The position numbers and the translations under genes were made by a program. The notes beneath the pieces are model-generated. The model ran no database searches. It saw nothing but the letters and a program-made list of their open reading frames with translations, and was not told the DNA's origin. Below are positions 23,012 to 32,401 of a stretch of 37,941 bases of DNA, piece by piece (the first letter of the stretch is position 1; the number at the start of each line of letters is the position of its first letter). The stretch lies in contig JAQBPK010000242.1 of NCBI GenBank assembly GCA_028287565.1, positions 1 to 37,941 of the forward strand, read 5' to 3'. This stretch comes from Vulcanimicrobiota bacterium. GTDB taxonomy: Bacteria; Vulcanimicrobiota; Vulcanimicrobiia; Vulcanimicrobiales; Vulcanimicrobiaceae.

Positions 23012-26000
23012 TTAGCTGCAGCCGCTCGTCGTGCCGCAGCTGTCGCACTTCAGGCACGTGCCGTTGCGCACGAGCGTGAACTGGCCGCATTGCGTGCACG
23101 CGTCGCCGCTGTAGCCTTTGGCGATCGCTTCGCGGGCTTTCGCGGCGACAATTTGGCCTTTCACCACGGTTCCCGCGGCCGTTGGTGCTGCGGCCACCGC
23201 GCCGACCGGTTCCGAGACGCGCGTCACGACCGCCGTCGCCGACGGGGAGCCGGCTTTCGGTGCGATTGCCGTTGGCGCGAGGTAGTGGACTTCACCGCTG
23301 TCTTCTTCGCCGACGTACTCCGGTTCCGGGCCCATCGCGTCTACGGCTTGTGACGGCTGCACCTGGGCGAGGTCGTAGCGGCCGAGATAGCTCACGGCGA
23401 GCTCGCGGAAGATGTAGTCGAGGATCGACGTCGCCATCTTGATGTTCGCGTGGCCGACAACCGGGCCGTTCGGCTCGAAGCGTGTGAACGTGAACGCGTC
23501 CACGTATTCTTCGAGGGGAACGCCGTGCTGCAGGCCCAGCGACACCGCGATCGCGAAGTTGTTCATCAGGCTGCGGAAGGCCGCGCCTTCCTTGTGCATG
23601 TCGATGAAGATCTCGCCGAGCGACTTGTCGTCGTACTCGCCGGTGCGCAGGTAGACTTTGTGTCCGCCTACGACCGCTTTCTGCGTGTAGCCGCCGCGGC
23701 GGTCCGGCATCCGACGGCGCTTGGCGATGTAGCGGTAGACGAGGCGTTCCGCGATGCGGACCGGGCCTTCGTATGCAACGGTCGGCAGCTCGTCTTCCTC
23801 GGGACCGCCGACGTCATAGCTCGCCGCAAGCGGCTGCGAGAGCTTCGAGCCGTCGCGGTAGAGCGCGACCGCCTTGACCATCTTTTCCCACGAGTAGCGG
23901 TACGCTTCTTTGACGTCCGCGATCGTCGCCGTCTGCGGGAGATTGATCGTCTTGCTGATCGCTCCCGACACGAAAGGCTGCGCGGCGGCCATCATGTCGA
24001 CGTGCGCGAGCGGGCGGATGAACCGCGCGCCGTGTTTGCCGCATGGCGTCGCGCAGTCGAACACCGGGAGATGCTCTTCCTTCAGGAACGGCGCGCCTTC
24101 GAGCGTCATGCGCCCGCAGATCACGTCCGACGCTTCTTCGATCTGCGCCGGCGTGAAGCCGAGCGTGTCCTGCAGAATCGAGTGGTTCCAGTCGTTGAGC
24201 TGCGCGTCGGTCATGCCGAGCTTCTCGCGGCAGAAGTCTTCGCCGAGCACGTGCTTGTTGAATACGAAGCCGATCTCGAACGCGCCGAGCAACTGCGACT
24301 CGATCTTCGCGACGGCCTCGTCGTCAAAACCCTTAGCCTTGAGCGTTGCCTTGTTGATGTGCGGCGTGCCTTCGAGCGTGTTCGTTCCCTTGGCGAACGT
24401 CTCGATTGCGGCAATTTGCTCGTTGTTGTAACCCAGACGCCGCAGCGCCGGCTCGACCGACTGGTTGACGATCTTGAAGTACCCGCCGCCGGCGAGCTTC
24501 TTGAACTTGACCAGCGCGAAGTCCGGCTCGATGCCGGTTGTATCGCAATCCATCACGAGGCCGATCGTGTTGTGCGAGATGAAGCCGTTCGCGATGTACG
24601 TGACGTTCGCGGGAACTGACAGGTCGTAGGTCAGCTGCTCTCCGCCGTCCTCGTTGGTCGCGACGCTGTCGTAGTAGAACTCGAGCGCGGAGGCAATTCG
24701 CGGATGCAGGGTGCGGTCGAGCAGCGCCGTTGCCGTCGCTCGGCTCACCGCGCCGTCATGGCGATACCGATAGAGCTGCGTGCGCGCATAGAGATCGCTG
24801 CTTGTCGGCACGAGGTCGCGAACCAGCGCGTCCGGCAAGAATATCTGGTCGCCCTTGGTTCCCTGCCAAGAATCGCTCGCCTTGACCGCATCATGCTTGC
24901 GCGCCCCGATGAACCCGATACGCTCGGAGAACGACGCGGCGTATGCAGCGTGTTTAACCCGAAGGACGTAGCAATCGCTCTGGCCCCAGCCCGTTGTGTC
25001 GATCTTGGTGCTGGTCGGGATGCCGACCGCCAGCAGCAGCGTCTTGACGTCATCGGAGAACGTGCGGTTGACGGTGGACCAGCAAGCAGCACCATTCGTC
25101 ACGGTGCCGTCCGCCTCGAAGACGCCGCGGATGAATGCGGCATATACGGCGCGATCGTTCGTTGCCAAGATCGAGTCCGGAATACGCGGTACGTAACCCT
25201 TGCCGCGATGGTCGTCCGACGGCGAAAGCTTCGCGAAACCGCACGCTTCCCACCAAAGCGTCAGCGACACGGAGTTAGCGGCGAGCTCGATGTAGCCGTC
25301 CTTCCGAGTCGCGATCGGTTGGATCCCGAATAGCGAGCGGATGGAATCGCTGAGGTGCGCCAGCACGTCGTCGTCTTGTGCGGCGACGCAGAAACGCAGG
25401 CCCTTCGCGTGCAGGGAGCCGTCACCCATGAAGTAGCCGACCAGCTCCGCGAGCTCCGGCGTGACCGTACGCGGAACGCGCGTTGTGTAATCGGCGGTCC
25501 AGTACTCTTCCCCGAGCGGCGGAAGACTGACGACCTGAGGGTCGCCGGCGAGCGCGTCCATCGACAACGCGACGACGTCTTCCGACGTGACGTCCGCGAA
25601 GCGCTTCCAGCGAAGATCGCCCGTTTCGGCGTCGACGACCTTGATGCGATGGGTGGGTGTGCCTTGGATGACATAGCCGCTTGCAGTCGTGATGCGGCGC
25701 GTCTGTTCGATCCCGTTGATGAAGAACTTCGTGGCGCGCTGAACACCGTCATCCGTCAGTACGCCGAAGTCGGCGTCCTGCCACTTCGGGCCGTCGAGGT
25801 TGCCGAGACGGTTGAGCCGCATGAAGCCGCGGTCCGTCGCGATGAGCGAATTACCCACGAGGCAGCCGGTTGGAGCGATGCACGTGACTTGTGCATTGCG
25901 ATAGCCCGCGACCTCACCGATCGCCAGTGCGTTGTCCCACATCTGTCGTGCGAGCGCCCACGTCTCTTGGGTGAAAAGCGTCGGGGCGTGCGTCACCGGC

Positions 26001-29000
26001 GTGATGGTGAGCTCTTCGTAGTCTGTTGGTGCCGCGGCATACGCAGCGCGCCGATGGTTGCGCAGCACGCGGCCCATGTGCTCGGCGTTGCGGTCGTAGC
26101 TCGGGAACGGTCCCAGCTCCCGCGCCATCTCGGCCGATGTCTTGTACGCGACGCCCGTCATGAGCGCCGACACCGCGGCGCACCAGCCCAGACCTTCTTC
26201 CGAATCATAGGGAAGTCCGAGGCGCATAAGCATCGTGCCGAGGTTCGCATAACCGAGACCGAGCGTGCGGAAGTCGTACGACTTCTGCGCGATCACGCGG
26301 CTCGGGAACTGCGCCATCATGACGCTGATCTCGAGCGTGAACGTCCAGATCCGGCACGCTTCGGCATAGCGCCGCGCGTCGAAATGCCCGGCTTCGTCCA
26401 TGAACTTGACGAGGTTGAGCGACGCGAGATTGCAGTTGTGCGCGATCATGCCCTCGGCGATCACGGTGTGCGTGACCGGTTCGGTGATGTCATACACGGT
26501 CGCCTCACCGTCGGGGACGATCGACATGATCTTGGGCGCGCGCGGGTTCTTCAGCGCACCGGCAAAAGGCTGCGCCAGGATCTCACGAGCCTCGGCGTCC
26601 TTTTGCGTCGAGCACGGGAAGCCGACCAAGCTGAGGAACTTGCGCGCCTGCTGGTTGTACATCCGCAGCTGCCCCTGTGGGTTCTTGCGCCCTTCGGGAT
26701 GCGTCCATCCTTGACGCGACGTGATTCCCAGGTCGGACAGCAGCAGCTGGACCGAGCGCAGAAGCGTGGGAGAGGAAGACGCGAGCATCACGTTCTTCTC
26801 AGTTGCGCACGCTTCGCGACGGATCGAGCCGTCAGCGGAGAAGAGGCCCTGAAGATACGCGATCTTCAGATCGTTCGCGACGCCATGAATCGCCGTCGGA
26901 ACGTTCTTCGCCGTCGCTGTGCCCTGCGAAAAGCCGTAACGGTCGACAAGAAGCGAGATCAACGACGTTTGGGAAGTGCTGCTCTGCATCACGTCGTTAC
27001 GCTGCGTCGAGATGCGTGACTGCCGCGTCGCCGGTGGGAACACACCAGTTGCGTGGCCTTCGGCGATCGTTTTGAGCGCGTTGAGCTCGGCGGTCATAGC
27101 TTCCGCGGTCTCGCCTTCGGTCGGGCCGAAGACCAGCGCGGCGGTGTCTTTGTTGAGGACGCCGTCGCCCGTGAGCCAGCCGAGCATCTGCCAGCGCTTC
27201 ACCTCGAGCGGGTCTGACGAGAACGAGACTGCGTCTCCGCTCTCGCGGATGGCGACACGGTCCTTCCCGGCCTGGAGCGTGTCGAGCCGCTTCCAATCGC
27301 CGTCCGACGTGAGGAATTTGTGATCGCCAGTCGTGCGTACGACGCGGCCATCCTTGAGCGTCATGCGGAACACCTGACGCGTGCCGACCTTCGTCACGAA
27401 GGCGCGGCGATACGCCGTCATTCGGCGATCGTCGTTTTCACCGTACACGTCGGTGGTGATCATCACCCGCTCGCCGGCCTCTTGCGACGCGAAGAGATCT
27501 TCGACGGTCCGCAGCCCGTGCGGCGTGCTAATCCGCGTCTCCGGCGCGAAGCAAGCCGTATCGTCGAGGAAGAGGTACTCTGAGCAATTATGTACGACGA
27601 GACCGTTTGCGACGAAGTGCGATGTGTCAGGCTCGGTGAGATCGAACACGGGCTCGATCCCATCGTAGCGGATCAATGCGACTTCATCAGATAGCTGATC
27701 GCGATACGTCCCGACCGATGAGTTCATCGCCGCCAGCGCGGCAGCTTTCGGCGATTCTTGATCGAAGCCGATTTCTTGCTCGAACAGGGCGCGCGATGAA
27801 CGCGTGATCCGAAGCGAGTGCATCTCGCGTACAGGATACGGCGCTTGTCCGCCGCGACCGTCGGGCAGCATGGCAGAGGTGACGCCGGCACGGCGTTCCC
27901 GATAGATCTTCGATTTGACGCCGAACGAAAGCAGAAGGAGCTGAACCTGCTGGATCAGTTCAAGCGACGATGAGTCGAGACCGACATATTGCGACTTGTC
28001 GCCACTGTTCGAGACACAACCGTCGGCGGTGAAGAGTCCGCGCAGCAGCGCCGCAGCGGAAAGACGGTCGAGCTCATTTACGGCTGGACGAAGCCGCTTT
28101 GCGTGGCTGCCTTCGTCCAGAACCGCAAACTCTTCGAAACGTTCGACGATGGATGCCGCGTTCGACGTTACGCGAGCGGTCATCTGAGGAACATGCACCG
28201 CTACACGGCGGGCGGTGCGACCGTCGGCGGCGTCGCGCTTGAGCGCGTTGATAGCAGAGGCAGCACGCTCGACGATGGGTGCCTCCTGGGGTGCCATCGT
28301 GATCGTGAGATACCGCGTGCCGTTCTGGTCACTGCTGACGCAGCCGTCGCCCACGGCGAGTCCGATGGATTCGGCGAGCGCCAAGTCGATGGAGCGGCTA
28401 CCGAAACCGGCCGAGCCGAGCATGACGCGCTCGCCCATGATCAAGTCGTTGACCGCGACATCGCCGCGCTCTTCCGTGAGAATCTTGTGGTCGGCGGTAA
28501 CGCGGAGCTGGTATCCCGCCCGTGTGCGCAGCGTATAGACGGGCTTTGTCCCGGTCGGGAAGATTCGGTTGACGAAGTGCGGTTTTCCGTCGGAACCGAT
28601 GACGAACGCGGCTTTGCCGACCATCTCATCGATCCGTCGCAAACCGTCTGCCGTAGCGATGAGCGCATCGCCGGTTACGCAGGGGTTACTTGCGTTGATC
28701 TTGCCGTCGCTCGGGCACGTGTGCCATTCGTTGATCGTCGTGTCGTACTGCACGCCGGGGTCCGCGCACTGCCACGCGGCCAGCGCGATCTTTTCCCACA
28801 GATCCGCGGCCGGGACGCACTTGGGTTTCGGGTTACCGTCTTTGCGGCGCGGGACGAGGTCCCACGTCTGGCCGGCGTCGAGGCGCGCGAAGAAATCATT
28901 CGGGACGCGAACGGAGTTGTTCGAGTTCTGTCCCGAGACCGTTGCGTACGCCTTTGAATCCCAGTTCGTATCGTACGTCTCGATCGTGAGCTCTTTGTAG

Positions 29001-30580
29001 CCTTGCTTCGCGTAGTCGAGCGCGTACTGGATATTGGCTTGGGGGATACCCGCGCCGAGCGCGGCGCGAATTGACGCCTTCAGACGCGGGTTAAGCGCCG
29101 GGTCGAGACGCGCGGATTCCGGCAGCGTCTCGTCGTTCGCCGCTTTGAGGATCGCGTTGAGGTGCTTTTCGCACGTGATCGAGCCGGTGACGAGGTCGGA
29201 GACTTTCTGCTCCTCCGTCACCTTCCATGTGATGAACTCTTCGATATCGGGATGATCGAGATCCAGCACGACCATCTTGGCGGCACGCCGCGTGGTGCCG
29301 CCGGATTTGATTGCGCCTGCAGCGCGATCGCCGACTTTGAGGAACGACATCAACCCGGACGACGTACCGCCACCGGAGAGCTTCTCGCCCTCACCGCGAA
29401 TCGATGAGAAATTCGACCCCGTCCCCGAGCCGTACTTGAAGATGCGCGCCTCACGAACCCAAAGGTCCATGATCCCGCCTTCATTCACCAGATCGTCGCT
29501 CACACTCTGGATAAAGCAGTTGTGAACGACCACATTGTTCGTGAGGAAGGTATGGCTTTCGGTTTCAATATCATAGACATCGTCAACGCCGACGACTTGG
29601 ACACTGGCAACAGCAACGTCCGTCGTACCGACGGGCTGGTGCTTCGGCGGCGCCTCGAGCGTCTGCGTGCCGTGATACGCTTGTACGACGGCAGCCCGAT
29701 CGATGAATGATGACGTGAAGTCAACGCGTTCGACGATGTGCGAATCCGTTGTGATGTCCCGAACCGCTACCCATCGGTATGGATGCGTCGGAGCTTCGCG
29801 GGCGAGAACAAGGTGATCGTCCGTGGCTTCGAACGACTTGCCATTGGCCAGCTGCACACGCGAGACCAGTTTGCGTCCATTGTGCTTCACTGCCACGACG
29901 CGCGTCGTTCCGGCGATGTCGTAAACCGGAAGACCGATAAGCGAATCTTCGACGATTTTGCCGATCGCTATCGGTCCGTCGGGCGTTGAGACGAGGGCGC
30001 TATACGGAAGACACGCGTGCGGAGCCGGCCGCTCGTACGCAGACGTCGATTCCGCGAGTTCCCCCGTCTTCTCATTGACGTAGTAGTGACCCTGGGCCGG
30101 GCCAGAGATCCCGTACGCCCAATGCAGCCCCGTATTGAACCATTGAGGCGAATTTGCGGCAGCGATCTGGCGCGCCAGCATCGCGCACATCTCGTCGTAA
30201 TACGCGCGTGCTTCGAACTCGCTGTCGAAGTAGCTGTTCTTGAAGCCCCAGTACGTCCAGCAGCCGGCCAGGCGGTTGAAGACTTGGCGTGCGTCCGTCT
30301 CGCCGATGAACTTCGCGTCGTCCGCCGGCTCGGAGCGCCACAGCCACTCCGGCACGCCCTCCTCGGCCACGCGGACCGTCTTGTCGGGCACGCCGGCCCG
30401 GCGGAAGTACTTCTGGGCGAGGATGTCGGTCGCGACCTGGCTCCAGCCGGTCGGGATGGCGACGTCCTTGGCCTCGAAAACGACCTTGCCGTCGGGGTTG
30501 GCGATCCGCGACGTGCGCGGCTCGAAGCTGATTCCGGCGTACGGGTCGCCGGGGGCGGAATAGGTGCGCGCGAACTTCAT
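23012..30580 (-). CDS. nrdJ: adenosylcobalamin-dependent (class II) ribonucleotide reductase precursor with four inteins
   Basis: One open frame of 2522 codons. Removal of four inteins leaves an enzyme of 1187 residues, the normal size of long NrdJ proteins, which reduces ribonucleotides to deoxyribonucleotides with a B12-derived thiyl radical. Extein segments are 1-189, 355-633, 999-1009, 1383-1572 and 2005-2522. Catalytic residues by family alignment are the redox cysteine Cys355 (CFIQS), Asn632 and the thiyl Cys999 with Glu1001 in N-P-C-S-E, and the second redox cysteine Cys1383 (CNLASLNL). The phosphate-binding loop is APTG/TIGL. The C-terminal tail carries a CxxC...CxxC ribbon ([15 protein letters not shown]) for re-reduction. 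No ATP-cone is evident. The ATG has AGAGGA about 12 bases upstream. It is transcribed alone, from the promoter at 30727-30755. Confidence 0.96.
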   Translation of the reverse strand: MKFARTYSAPGDPYAGISFEPRTSRIANPDGKVVFEAKDVAIPTGWSQVATDILAQKYFRRAGVPDKTVRVAEEGVPEWLWRSEPADDAKFIGETDARQVFNRLAGCWTYWGFKNSYFDSEFEARAYYDEMCAMLARQIAAANSPQWFNTGLHWAYGISGPAQGHYYVNEKTGELAESTSAYERPAPHACLPYSALVSTPDGPIAIGKIVEDSLIGLPVYDIAGTTRVVAVKHNGRKLVSRVQLANGKSFEATDDHLVLAREAPTHPYRWVAVRDITTDSHIVERVDFTSSFIDRAAVVQAYHGTQTLEAPPKHQPVGTTDVAVASVQVVGVDDVYDIETESHTFLTNNVVVHNCFIQSVSDDLVNEGGIMDLWVREARIFKYGSGTGSNFSSIRGEGEKLSGGGTSSGLMSFLKVGDRAAGAIKSGGTTRRAAKMVVLDLDHPDIEEFITWKVTEEQKVSDLVTGSITCEKHLNAILKAANDETLPESARLDPALNPRLKASIRAALGAGIPQANIQYALDYAKQGYKELTIETYDTNWDSKAYATVSGQNSNNSVRVPNDFFARLDAGQTWDLVPRRKDGNPKPKCVPAADLWEKIALAAWQCADPGVQYDTTINEWHTCPSDGKINASNPCVTGDALIATADGLRRIDEMVGKAAFVIGSDGKPHFVNRIFPTGTKPVYTLRTRAGYQLRVTADHKILTEERGDVAVNDLIMGERVMLGSAGFGSRSIDLALAESIGLAVGDGCVSSDQNGTRYLTITMAPQEAPIVERAASAINALKRDAADGRTARRVAVHVPQMTARVTSNAASIVERFEEFAVLDEGSHAKRLRPAVNELDRLSAAALLRGLFTADGCVSNSGDKSQYVGLDSSSLELIQQVQLLLLSFGVKSKIYRERRAGVTSAMLPDGRGGQAPYPVREMHSLRITRSSRALFEQEIGFDQESPKAAALAAMNSSVGTYRDQLSDEVALIRYDGIEPVFDLTEPDTSHFVANGLVVHNCSEYLFLDDTACFAPETRISTPHGLRTVEDLFASQEAGERVMITTDVYGENDDRRMTAYRRAFVTKVGTRQVFRMTLKDGRVVRTTGDHKFLTSDGDWKRLDTLQAGKDRVAIRESGDAVSFSSDPLEVKRWQMLGWLTGDGVLNKDTAALVFGPTEGETAEAMTAELNALKTIAEGHATGVFPPATRQSRISTQRNDVMQSSTSQTSLISLLVDRYGFSQGTATAKNVPTAIHGVANDLKIAYLQGLFSADGSIRREACATEKNVMLASSSPTLLRSVQLLLSDLGITSRQGWTHPEGRKNPQGQLRMYNQQARKFLSLVGFPCSTQKDAEAREILAQPFAGALKNPRAPKIMSIVPDGEATVYDITEPVTHTVIAEGMIAHNCNLASLNLVKFMDEAGHFDARRYAEACRIWTFTLEISVMMAQFPSRVIAQKSYDFRTLGLGYANLGTMLMRLGLPYDSEEGLGWCAAVSALMTGVAYKTSAEMARELGPFPSYDRNAEHMGRVLRNHRRAAYAAAPTDYEELTITPVTHAPTLFTQETWALARQMWDNALAIGEVAGYRNAQVTCIAPTGCLVGNSLIATDRGFMRLNRLGNLDGPKWQDADFGVLTDDGVQRATKFFINGIEQTRRITTASGYVIQGTPTHRIKVVDAETGDLRWKRFADVTSEDVVALSMDALAGDPQVVSLPPLGEEYWTADYTTRVPRTVTPELAELVGYFMGDGSLHAKGLRFCVAAQDDDVLAHLSDSIRSLFGIQPIATRKDGYIELAANSVSLTLWWEACGFAKLSPSDDHRGKGYVPRIPDSILATNDRAVYAAFIRGVFEADGTVTNGAACWSTVNRTFSDDVKTLLLAVGIPTSTKIDTTGWGQSDCYVLRVKHAAYAASFSERIGFIGARKHDAVKASDSWQGTKGDQIFLPDALVRDLVPTSSDLYARTQLYRYRHDGAVSRATATALLDRTLHPRIASALEFYYDSVATNEDGGEQLTYDLSVPANVTYIANGFISHNTIGLVMDCDTTGIEPDFALVKFKKLAGGGYFKIVNQSVEPALRRLGYNNEQIAAIETFAKGTNTLEGTPHINKATLKAKGFDDEAVAKIESQLLGAFEIGFVFNKHVLGEDFCREKLGMTDAQLNDWNHSILQDTLGFTPAQIEEASDVICGRMTLEGAPFLKEEHLPVFDCATPCGKHGARFIRPLAHVDMMAAAQPFVSGAISKTINLPQTATIADVKEAYRYSWEKMVKAVALYRDGSKLSQPLAASYDVGGPEEDELPTVAYEGPVRIAERLVYRYIAKRRRMPDRRGGYTQKAVVGGHKVYLRTGEYDDKSLGEIFIDMHKEGAAFRSLMNNFAIAVSLGLQHGVPLEEYVDAFTFTRFEPNGPVVGHANIKMATSILDYIFRELAVSYLGRYDLAQVQPSQAVDAMGPEPEYVGEEDSGEVHYLAPTAIAPKAGSPSATAVVTRVSEPVGAVAAAPTAAGTVVKGQIVAAKAREAIAKGYSGDACTQCGQFTLVRNGTCLKCDSCGTTSGCS
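24569..25864 (-). mobile_element. intein 4 of NrdJ with LAGLIDADG endonuclease, 432 residues, Thr at +1
   Basis: Precursor residues 1573-2004, splitting APTG from [15 protein letters not shown], the substrate phosphate-binding loop. It starts [13 protein letters not shown]; block B is [13 protein letters not shown]. Endonuclease blocks are [11 protein letters not shown] (about intein residues 141-151) and [12 protein letters not shown] (about 244-255). It ends [21 protein letters not shown]. The +1 nucleophile is Thr2005, unlike the cysteines used by the other three. Confidence 0.95.
26435..27553 (-). mobile_element. intein 3 of NrdJ with LAGLIDADG endonuclease, 373 residues
   Basis: Precursor residues 1010-1382, only 11 residues after intein 2. 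It starts [13 protein letters not shown]; block B is [11 protein letters not shown]. Endonuclease blocks are [11 protein letters not shown] (about intein residues 123-133) and [12 protein letters not shown] (about 233-244), each with its Asp. It ends [21 protein letters not shown]. The +1 residue is Cys1383, the second redox cysteine. Confidence 0.95.
27587..28681 (-). mobile_element. intein 2 of NrdJ with LAGLIDADG endonuclease, 365 residues
   Basis: Precursor residues 634-998, inserted between P and C of the N-P-C-S-E thiyl-radical motif. It starts [13 protein letters not shown]; block B is [12 protein letters not shown]. Two LAGLIDADG blocks follow: [11 protein letters not shown] (about intein residues 106-116) and [13 protein letters not shown] (about 212-224), both with the catalytic Asp. 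It ends [21 protein letters not shown], and the +1 residue is the catalytic Cys999. Splicing and homing residues all appear intact. Confidence 0.95.
29519..30013 (-). mobile_element. intein 1 of NrdJ: mini-intein, 165 residues
   Basis: Precursor residues 190-354, between PAPHA and CFIQS. It begins [13 protein letters not shown] (Cys1 nucleophile) and has block [12 protein letters not shown] (TxxH). It ends [20 protein letters not shown], with His-Asn before the +1 Cys. Length and absence of any LAGLIDADG motif show a splicing-only mini-intein without homing endonuclease. The +1 residue is the redox-active Cys of the reductase N-terminal region. Confidence 0.95.
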
Positions 30581-30717
30581 TCCGGCTGCGTCCTCTCGGT
30601 CGCGAAAGATGCGTGGCGGGGATCACAAAACCTCGAACGTGTGTTCGGTTTCGCTCTTCCTCGCATCTGCCCTGGAGCGGCTCGGGCACAATCTCTTGTG
30701 TCTTCGACCGCCGGGCT

Positions 30718-30765
30718 GTACTAGATATTGTACCCCCTGACCGGTTGCGACACAAGATGTTCTGG
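30718..30765. promoter_or_regulatory. tandem NrdR-like boxes
   Basis: Box 1 (30718-30733) has the core CTAGATATTG and box 2 (30750-30765) the core CAAGATGTTC, compared with the NrdR consensus core CWATATATWG (9 and 7 of 10 matches by my count). They are separated by 16 bases, start to start 32 bp or three helical turns, as in known NrdR operators. They overlap the nrdJ -10 and -35, the usual repressor arrangement. They may also affect the divergent YqeG gene. No nrdR gene is in the window. Confidence 0.6.
30727..30755 (-). promoter_or_regulatory. sigma70-like promoter of nrdJ
   Basis: On the minus strand: TTGTGT (30750-30755), 17-base spacer, TACAAT (30727-30732). The predicted transcription start is near 30720, giving a leader of about 140 bases. 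No cobalamin-riboswitch core was recognised in this leader. The two NrdR-like boxes cover both hexamers. Confidence 0.6.
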
Positions 30766-30877
30766 ATACCTTGTGCATCCCGCGTGGACGAGCGCAATTT
30801 CCGGTGGACGGCGGCAAGCGGCCCGGTGGAGCGCTTGCGAGCGGGGTGAGCGAGCTGTGGACGGAACCGGGGATAGC

Positions 30878-31360
30878 GTGGAGAGGTTCCGAGCCGATCA
30901 TCACGCCGACACGCTGACCGACGTCTCGCTCGACCTGCTAGCCAGCTCCGGCGTGCGTGGGATCGTCGTGGACCTCGACAACACCGTCTGCGCCTACCAT
31001 GAGCCGGAGCTCGCACCGGGCGTTGCCGAGTGGGTCGCGGCGGCGCGCGACCGCGGCTTCGCGCTGGTGCTGGTGTCGAACAACTTCAGCGAGCGCGTCG
31101 CATCGATCGGCGCGAAGCTGGGCATCCCCGTCGTGCCGAACGCGCTCAAGCCGCTGCCGTTCGCGTTCCTGCGCGCGCTGAAGCTGCTCGGCACGCCGCG
31201 CGCCGCTACGATCGTCATCGGGGATCAGCTCTTCACCGACGTGCTCGGCGGCAAGCTCGTCGGCCTGCGCACGCTGCTCACGAAGCCACTGGTCGAGAAA
31301 GATTTTCCGCTCACGCGCGTGCTGCGCTTCCTCGAGCGCACGATTGCTGGCCGCACGTAG
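30878..31360 (+). CDS. YqeG-family HAD phosphatase (IIIA type)
   Basis: A 160-residue HAD-superfamily phosphatase. Motif I is VVDLDNTVCAYH with the nucleophile Asp and general acid Asp in D-x-D-N-T. Motif II is in LVLVSNNFSERV, the motif III lysine in NALKPLPFAF and motif IV in VIGDQLFTDVLGGK. The following TLLTKPLVEKDFPLTRVLRFLER is the YqeG-family C-terminal end. The GTG at 30878 preceded by GGGGA is preferred; GTG at 30857 is an alternative. It is divergent from nrdJ and followed after one base by the haloacid-dehalogenase-like gene. Substrate unknown. Confidence 0.88.
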   Translation: MERFRADHHADTLTDVSLDLLASSGVRGIVVDLDNTVCAYHEPELAPGVAEWVAAARDRGFALVLVSNNFSERVASIGAKLGIPVVPNALKPLPFAFLRALKLLGTPRAATIVIGDQLFTDVLGGKLVGLRTLLTKPLVEKDFPLTRVLRFLERTIAGRT

Positions 31361-31361
31361 C

Positions 31362-32051
31362 ATGGCCGTCGCCGCGGTCGTTTTCGACCTGTACGGCACC
31401 ATCCTCACGATCGAGTCGATGCGCACGCACGTCGCCGCAGCCGGCATCGCAGACGCCGGCACGTTCGTCGCGAACTGGCGCCGCAAGCAGCTCGAATACG
31501 CGTTTCTGACGTCGATGGCGCACGCGTACCGCAATTTCGATGAGCTCACCGCGCTCGCGCTCGAGCACACGTGCACTCAGCACGGCGCCGCGCTCGACGC
31601 CGCCCGCCGCGCGGAGCTCGTCGAGGCGTGGCGCTCGATGCCTGCGTACGACGACGTCGCGCCGGCGCTGCGCGCGCTCGCGGCACGCGGCGTCCAGCTC
31701 GCCGTGCTGACAAACGGCACGCCGGTCTCCGCGAACGCCGCGCTCGAGCACGCCGGCGTGCGCGCGCTCCTTACTGACGTGCTCTCGGTCGAAGCGGTGC
31801 GCGCGTACAAGCCCGATCCGCGCGTCTACGCGCTCGCGACCGAACGCTTCGCATGCGCTCCGCGCGACATCATCTTCGTCTCGTCCAACGCCTGGGACGC
31901 CTGGGGCGCGTCGCACTACGGCTTCCGTGTCGCCTGGTGCAACCGCGCCGGAAGCGCGCCGGAGCCGCTCGTCCCACCGCCGGAGACGACGCTGGCCGGC
32001 CTGCACGAGCTCGATGCGTGGGTACGTTCTGGCGTATGGAAACCGGGATGA
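31362..32051 (+). CDS. L-2-haloacid dehalogenase-like HAD enzyme (type II)
   Basis: A 229-residue HAD protein with the residue set of L-2-haloacid dehalogenases. The nucleophile is Asp9 in VFDLYGT, the halide/carboxylate-binding Arg is in WRRKQLEY, and LTNGTP matches the S/T-N motif. Lys is in YKPDPRVYALA, and SSNAWDAWGA supplies Ser, Asn and Asp. The family hydrolyses (S)-2-haloalkanoates with inversion, though some members act on other substrates. The ATG at 31362 is one base after the YqeG stop, and the stop overlaps the next start (ATGA), so this is a transcription unit. A TTG 18 bases upstream would overlap YqeG. Confidence 0.9.
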   Translation: MAVAAVVFDLYGTILTIESMRTHVAAAGIADAGTFVANWRRKQLEYAFLTSMAHAYRNFDELTALALEHTCTQHGAALDAARRAELVEAWRSMPAYDDVAPALRALAARGVQLAVLTNGTPVSANAALEHAGVRALLTDVLSVEAVRAYKPDPRVYALATERFACAPRDIIFVSSNAWDAWGASHYGFRVAWCNRAGSAPEPLVPPPETTLAGLHELDAWVRSGVWKPG

Positions 32052-32329
32052 CGAACTTGGGCAGCGGTGGGGAGGCGAAGGCGTCGCCTGCGGATCGCGA
32101 GGACACCAACCCGATCGGCGACGCGGATGACGTGGACGTCGATCAGACCGACCGCGGCGGGACGATGGACAGCGCGCTCGCCGCGAACGAAGATCCCTCG
32201 CTGCCTGCCGGCAACGACGACGGGACCGGGACGTCGCTGCCGCGGATCGGCCAAGGCGAGACGGCGGCGTACGGCGAGACGATCGAGAACGCGCCTGCAC
32301 CTACGGCGGGCGAGGGCTCGTCCGCGTAA
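32048..32329 (+). CDS. acidic, probably disordered small protein (93 aa)
   Basis: A 93-residue protein without hydrophobic core: MTNLGSGGEAKASPADRED, then repeated Asp/Gly/Thr-rich segments (DADDVDVDQTDRGG, GNDDGTGTSLP) and PTAGEGSSA at the end. It is translationally linked to the dehalogenase by an ATGA overlap; an ATG 12 bases upstream is also possible. Composition suggests a hydrophilic or desiccation-type protein, but that is only inference. Confidence 0.6.
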   Translation: MTNLGSGGEAKASPADREDTNPIGDADDVDVDQTDRGGTMDSALAANEDPSLPAGNDDGTGTSLPRIGQGETAAYGETIENAPAPTAGEGSSA

Positions 32330-32401
32330 CCGCTCGCTCGGCGTAGCGCGCGCACGGCCGGGTACGAATCCGTGCACGCACTCGACCTGTGAGGTGACCG
32401 C

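Noticed and set aside
23450-27019. Plus-strand frames opposite nrdJ
   Set aside because: Shadows of the minus-strand gene, rich in Arg/Val/Glu and without domains.
24000-29000. Possibility that the large reductase frame is a fusion artefact or holds several genes
   Set aside because: The frame is uninterrupted, each insertion starts with Cys and ends with His-Asn, and the joined exteins read as one continuous NrdJ.
30581-30720. Cobalamin riboswitch in the nrdJ leader
   Set aside because: The leader is about 140 bases and I could not find the conserved B12-box core or the expected helices; NrdR boxes explain regulation better.
30878-31360. YqeG start at 30728
   Set aside because: The extra 50 residues overlap the nrdJ promoter and box 1 and are unlike the family; GTG at 30878 has a fitting ribosome-binding site.
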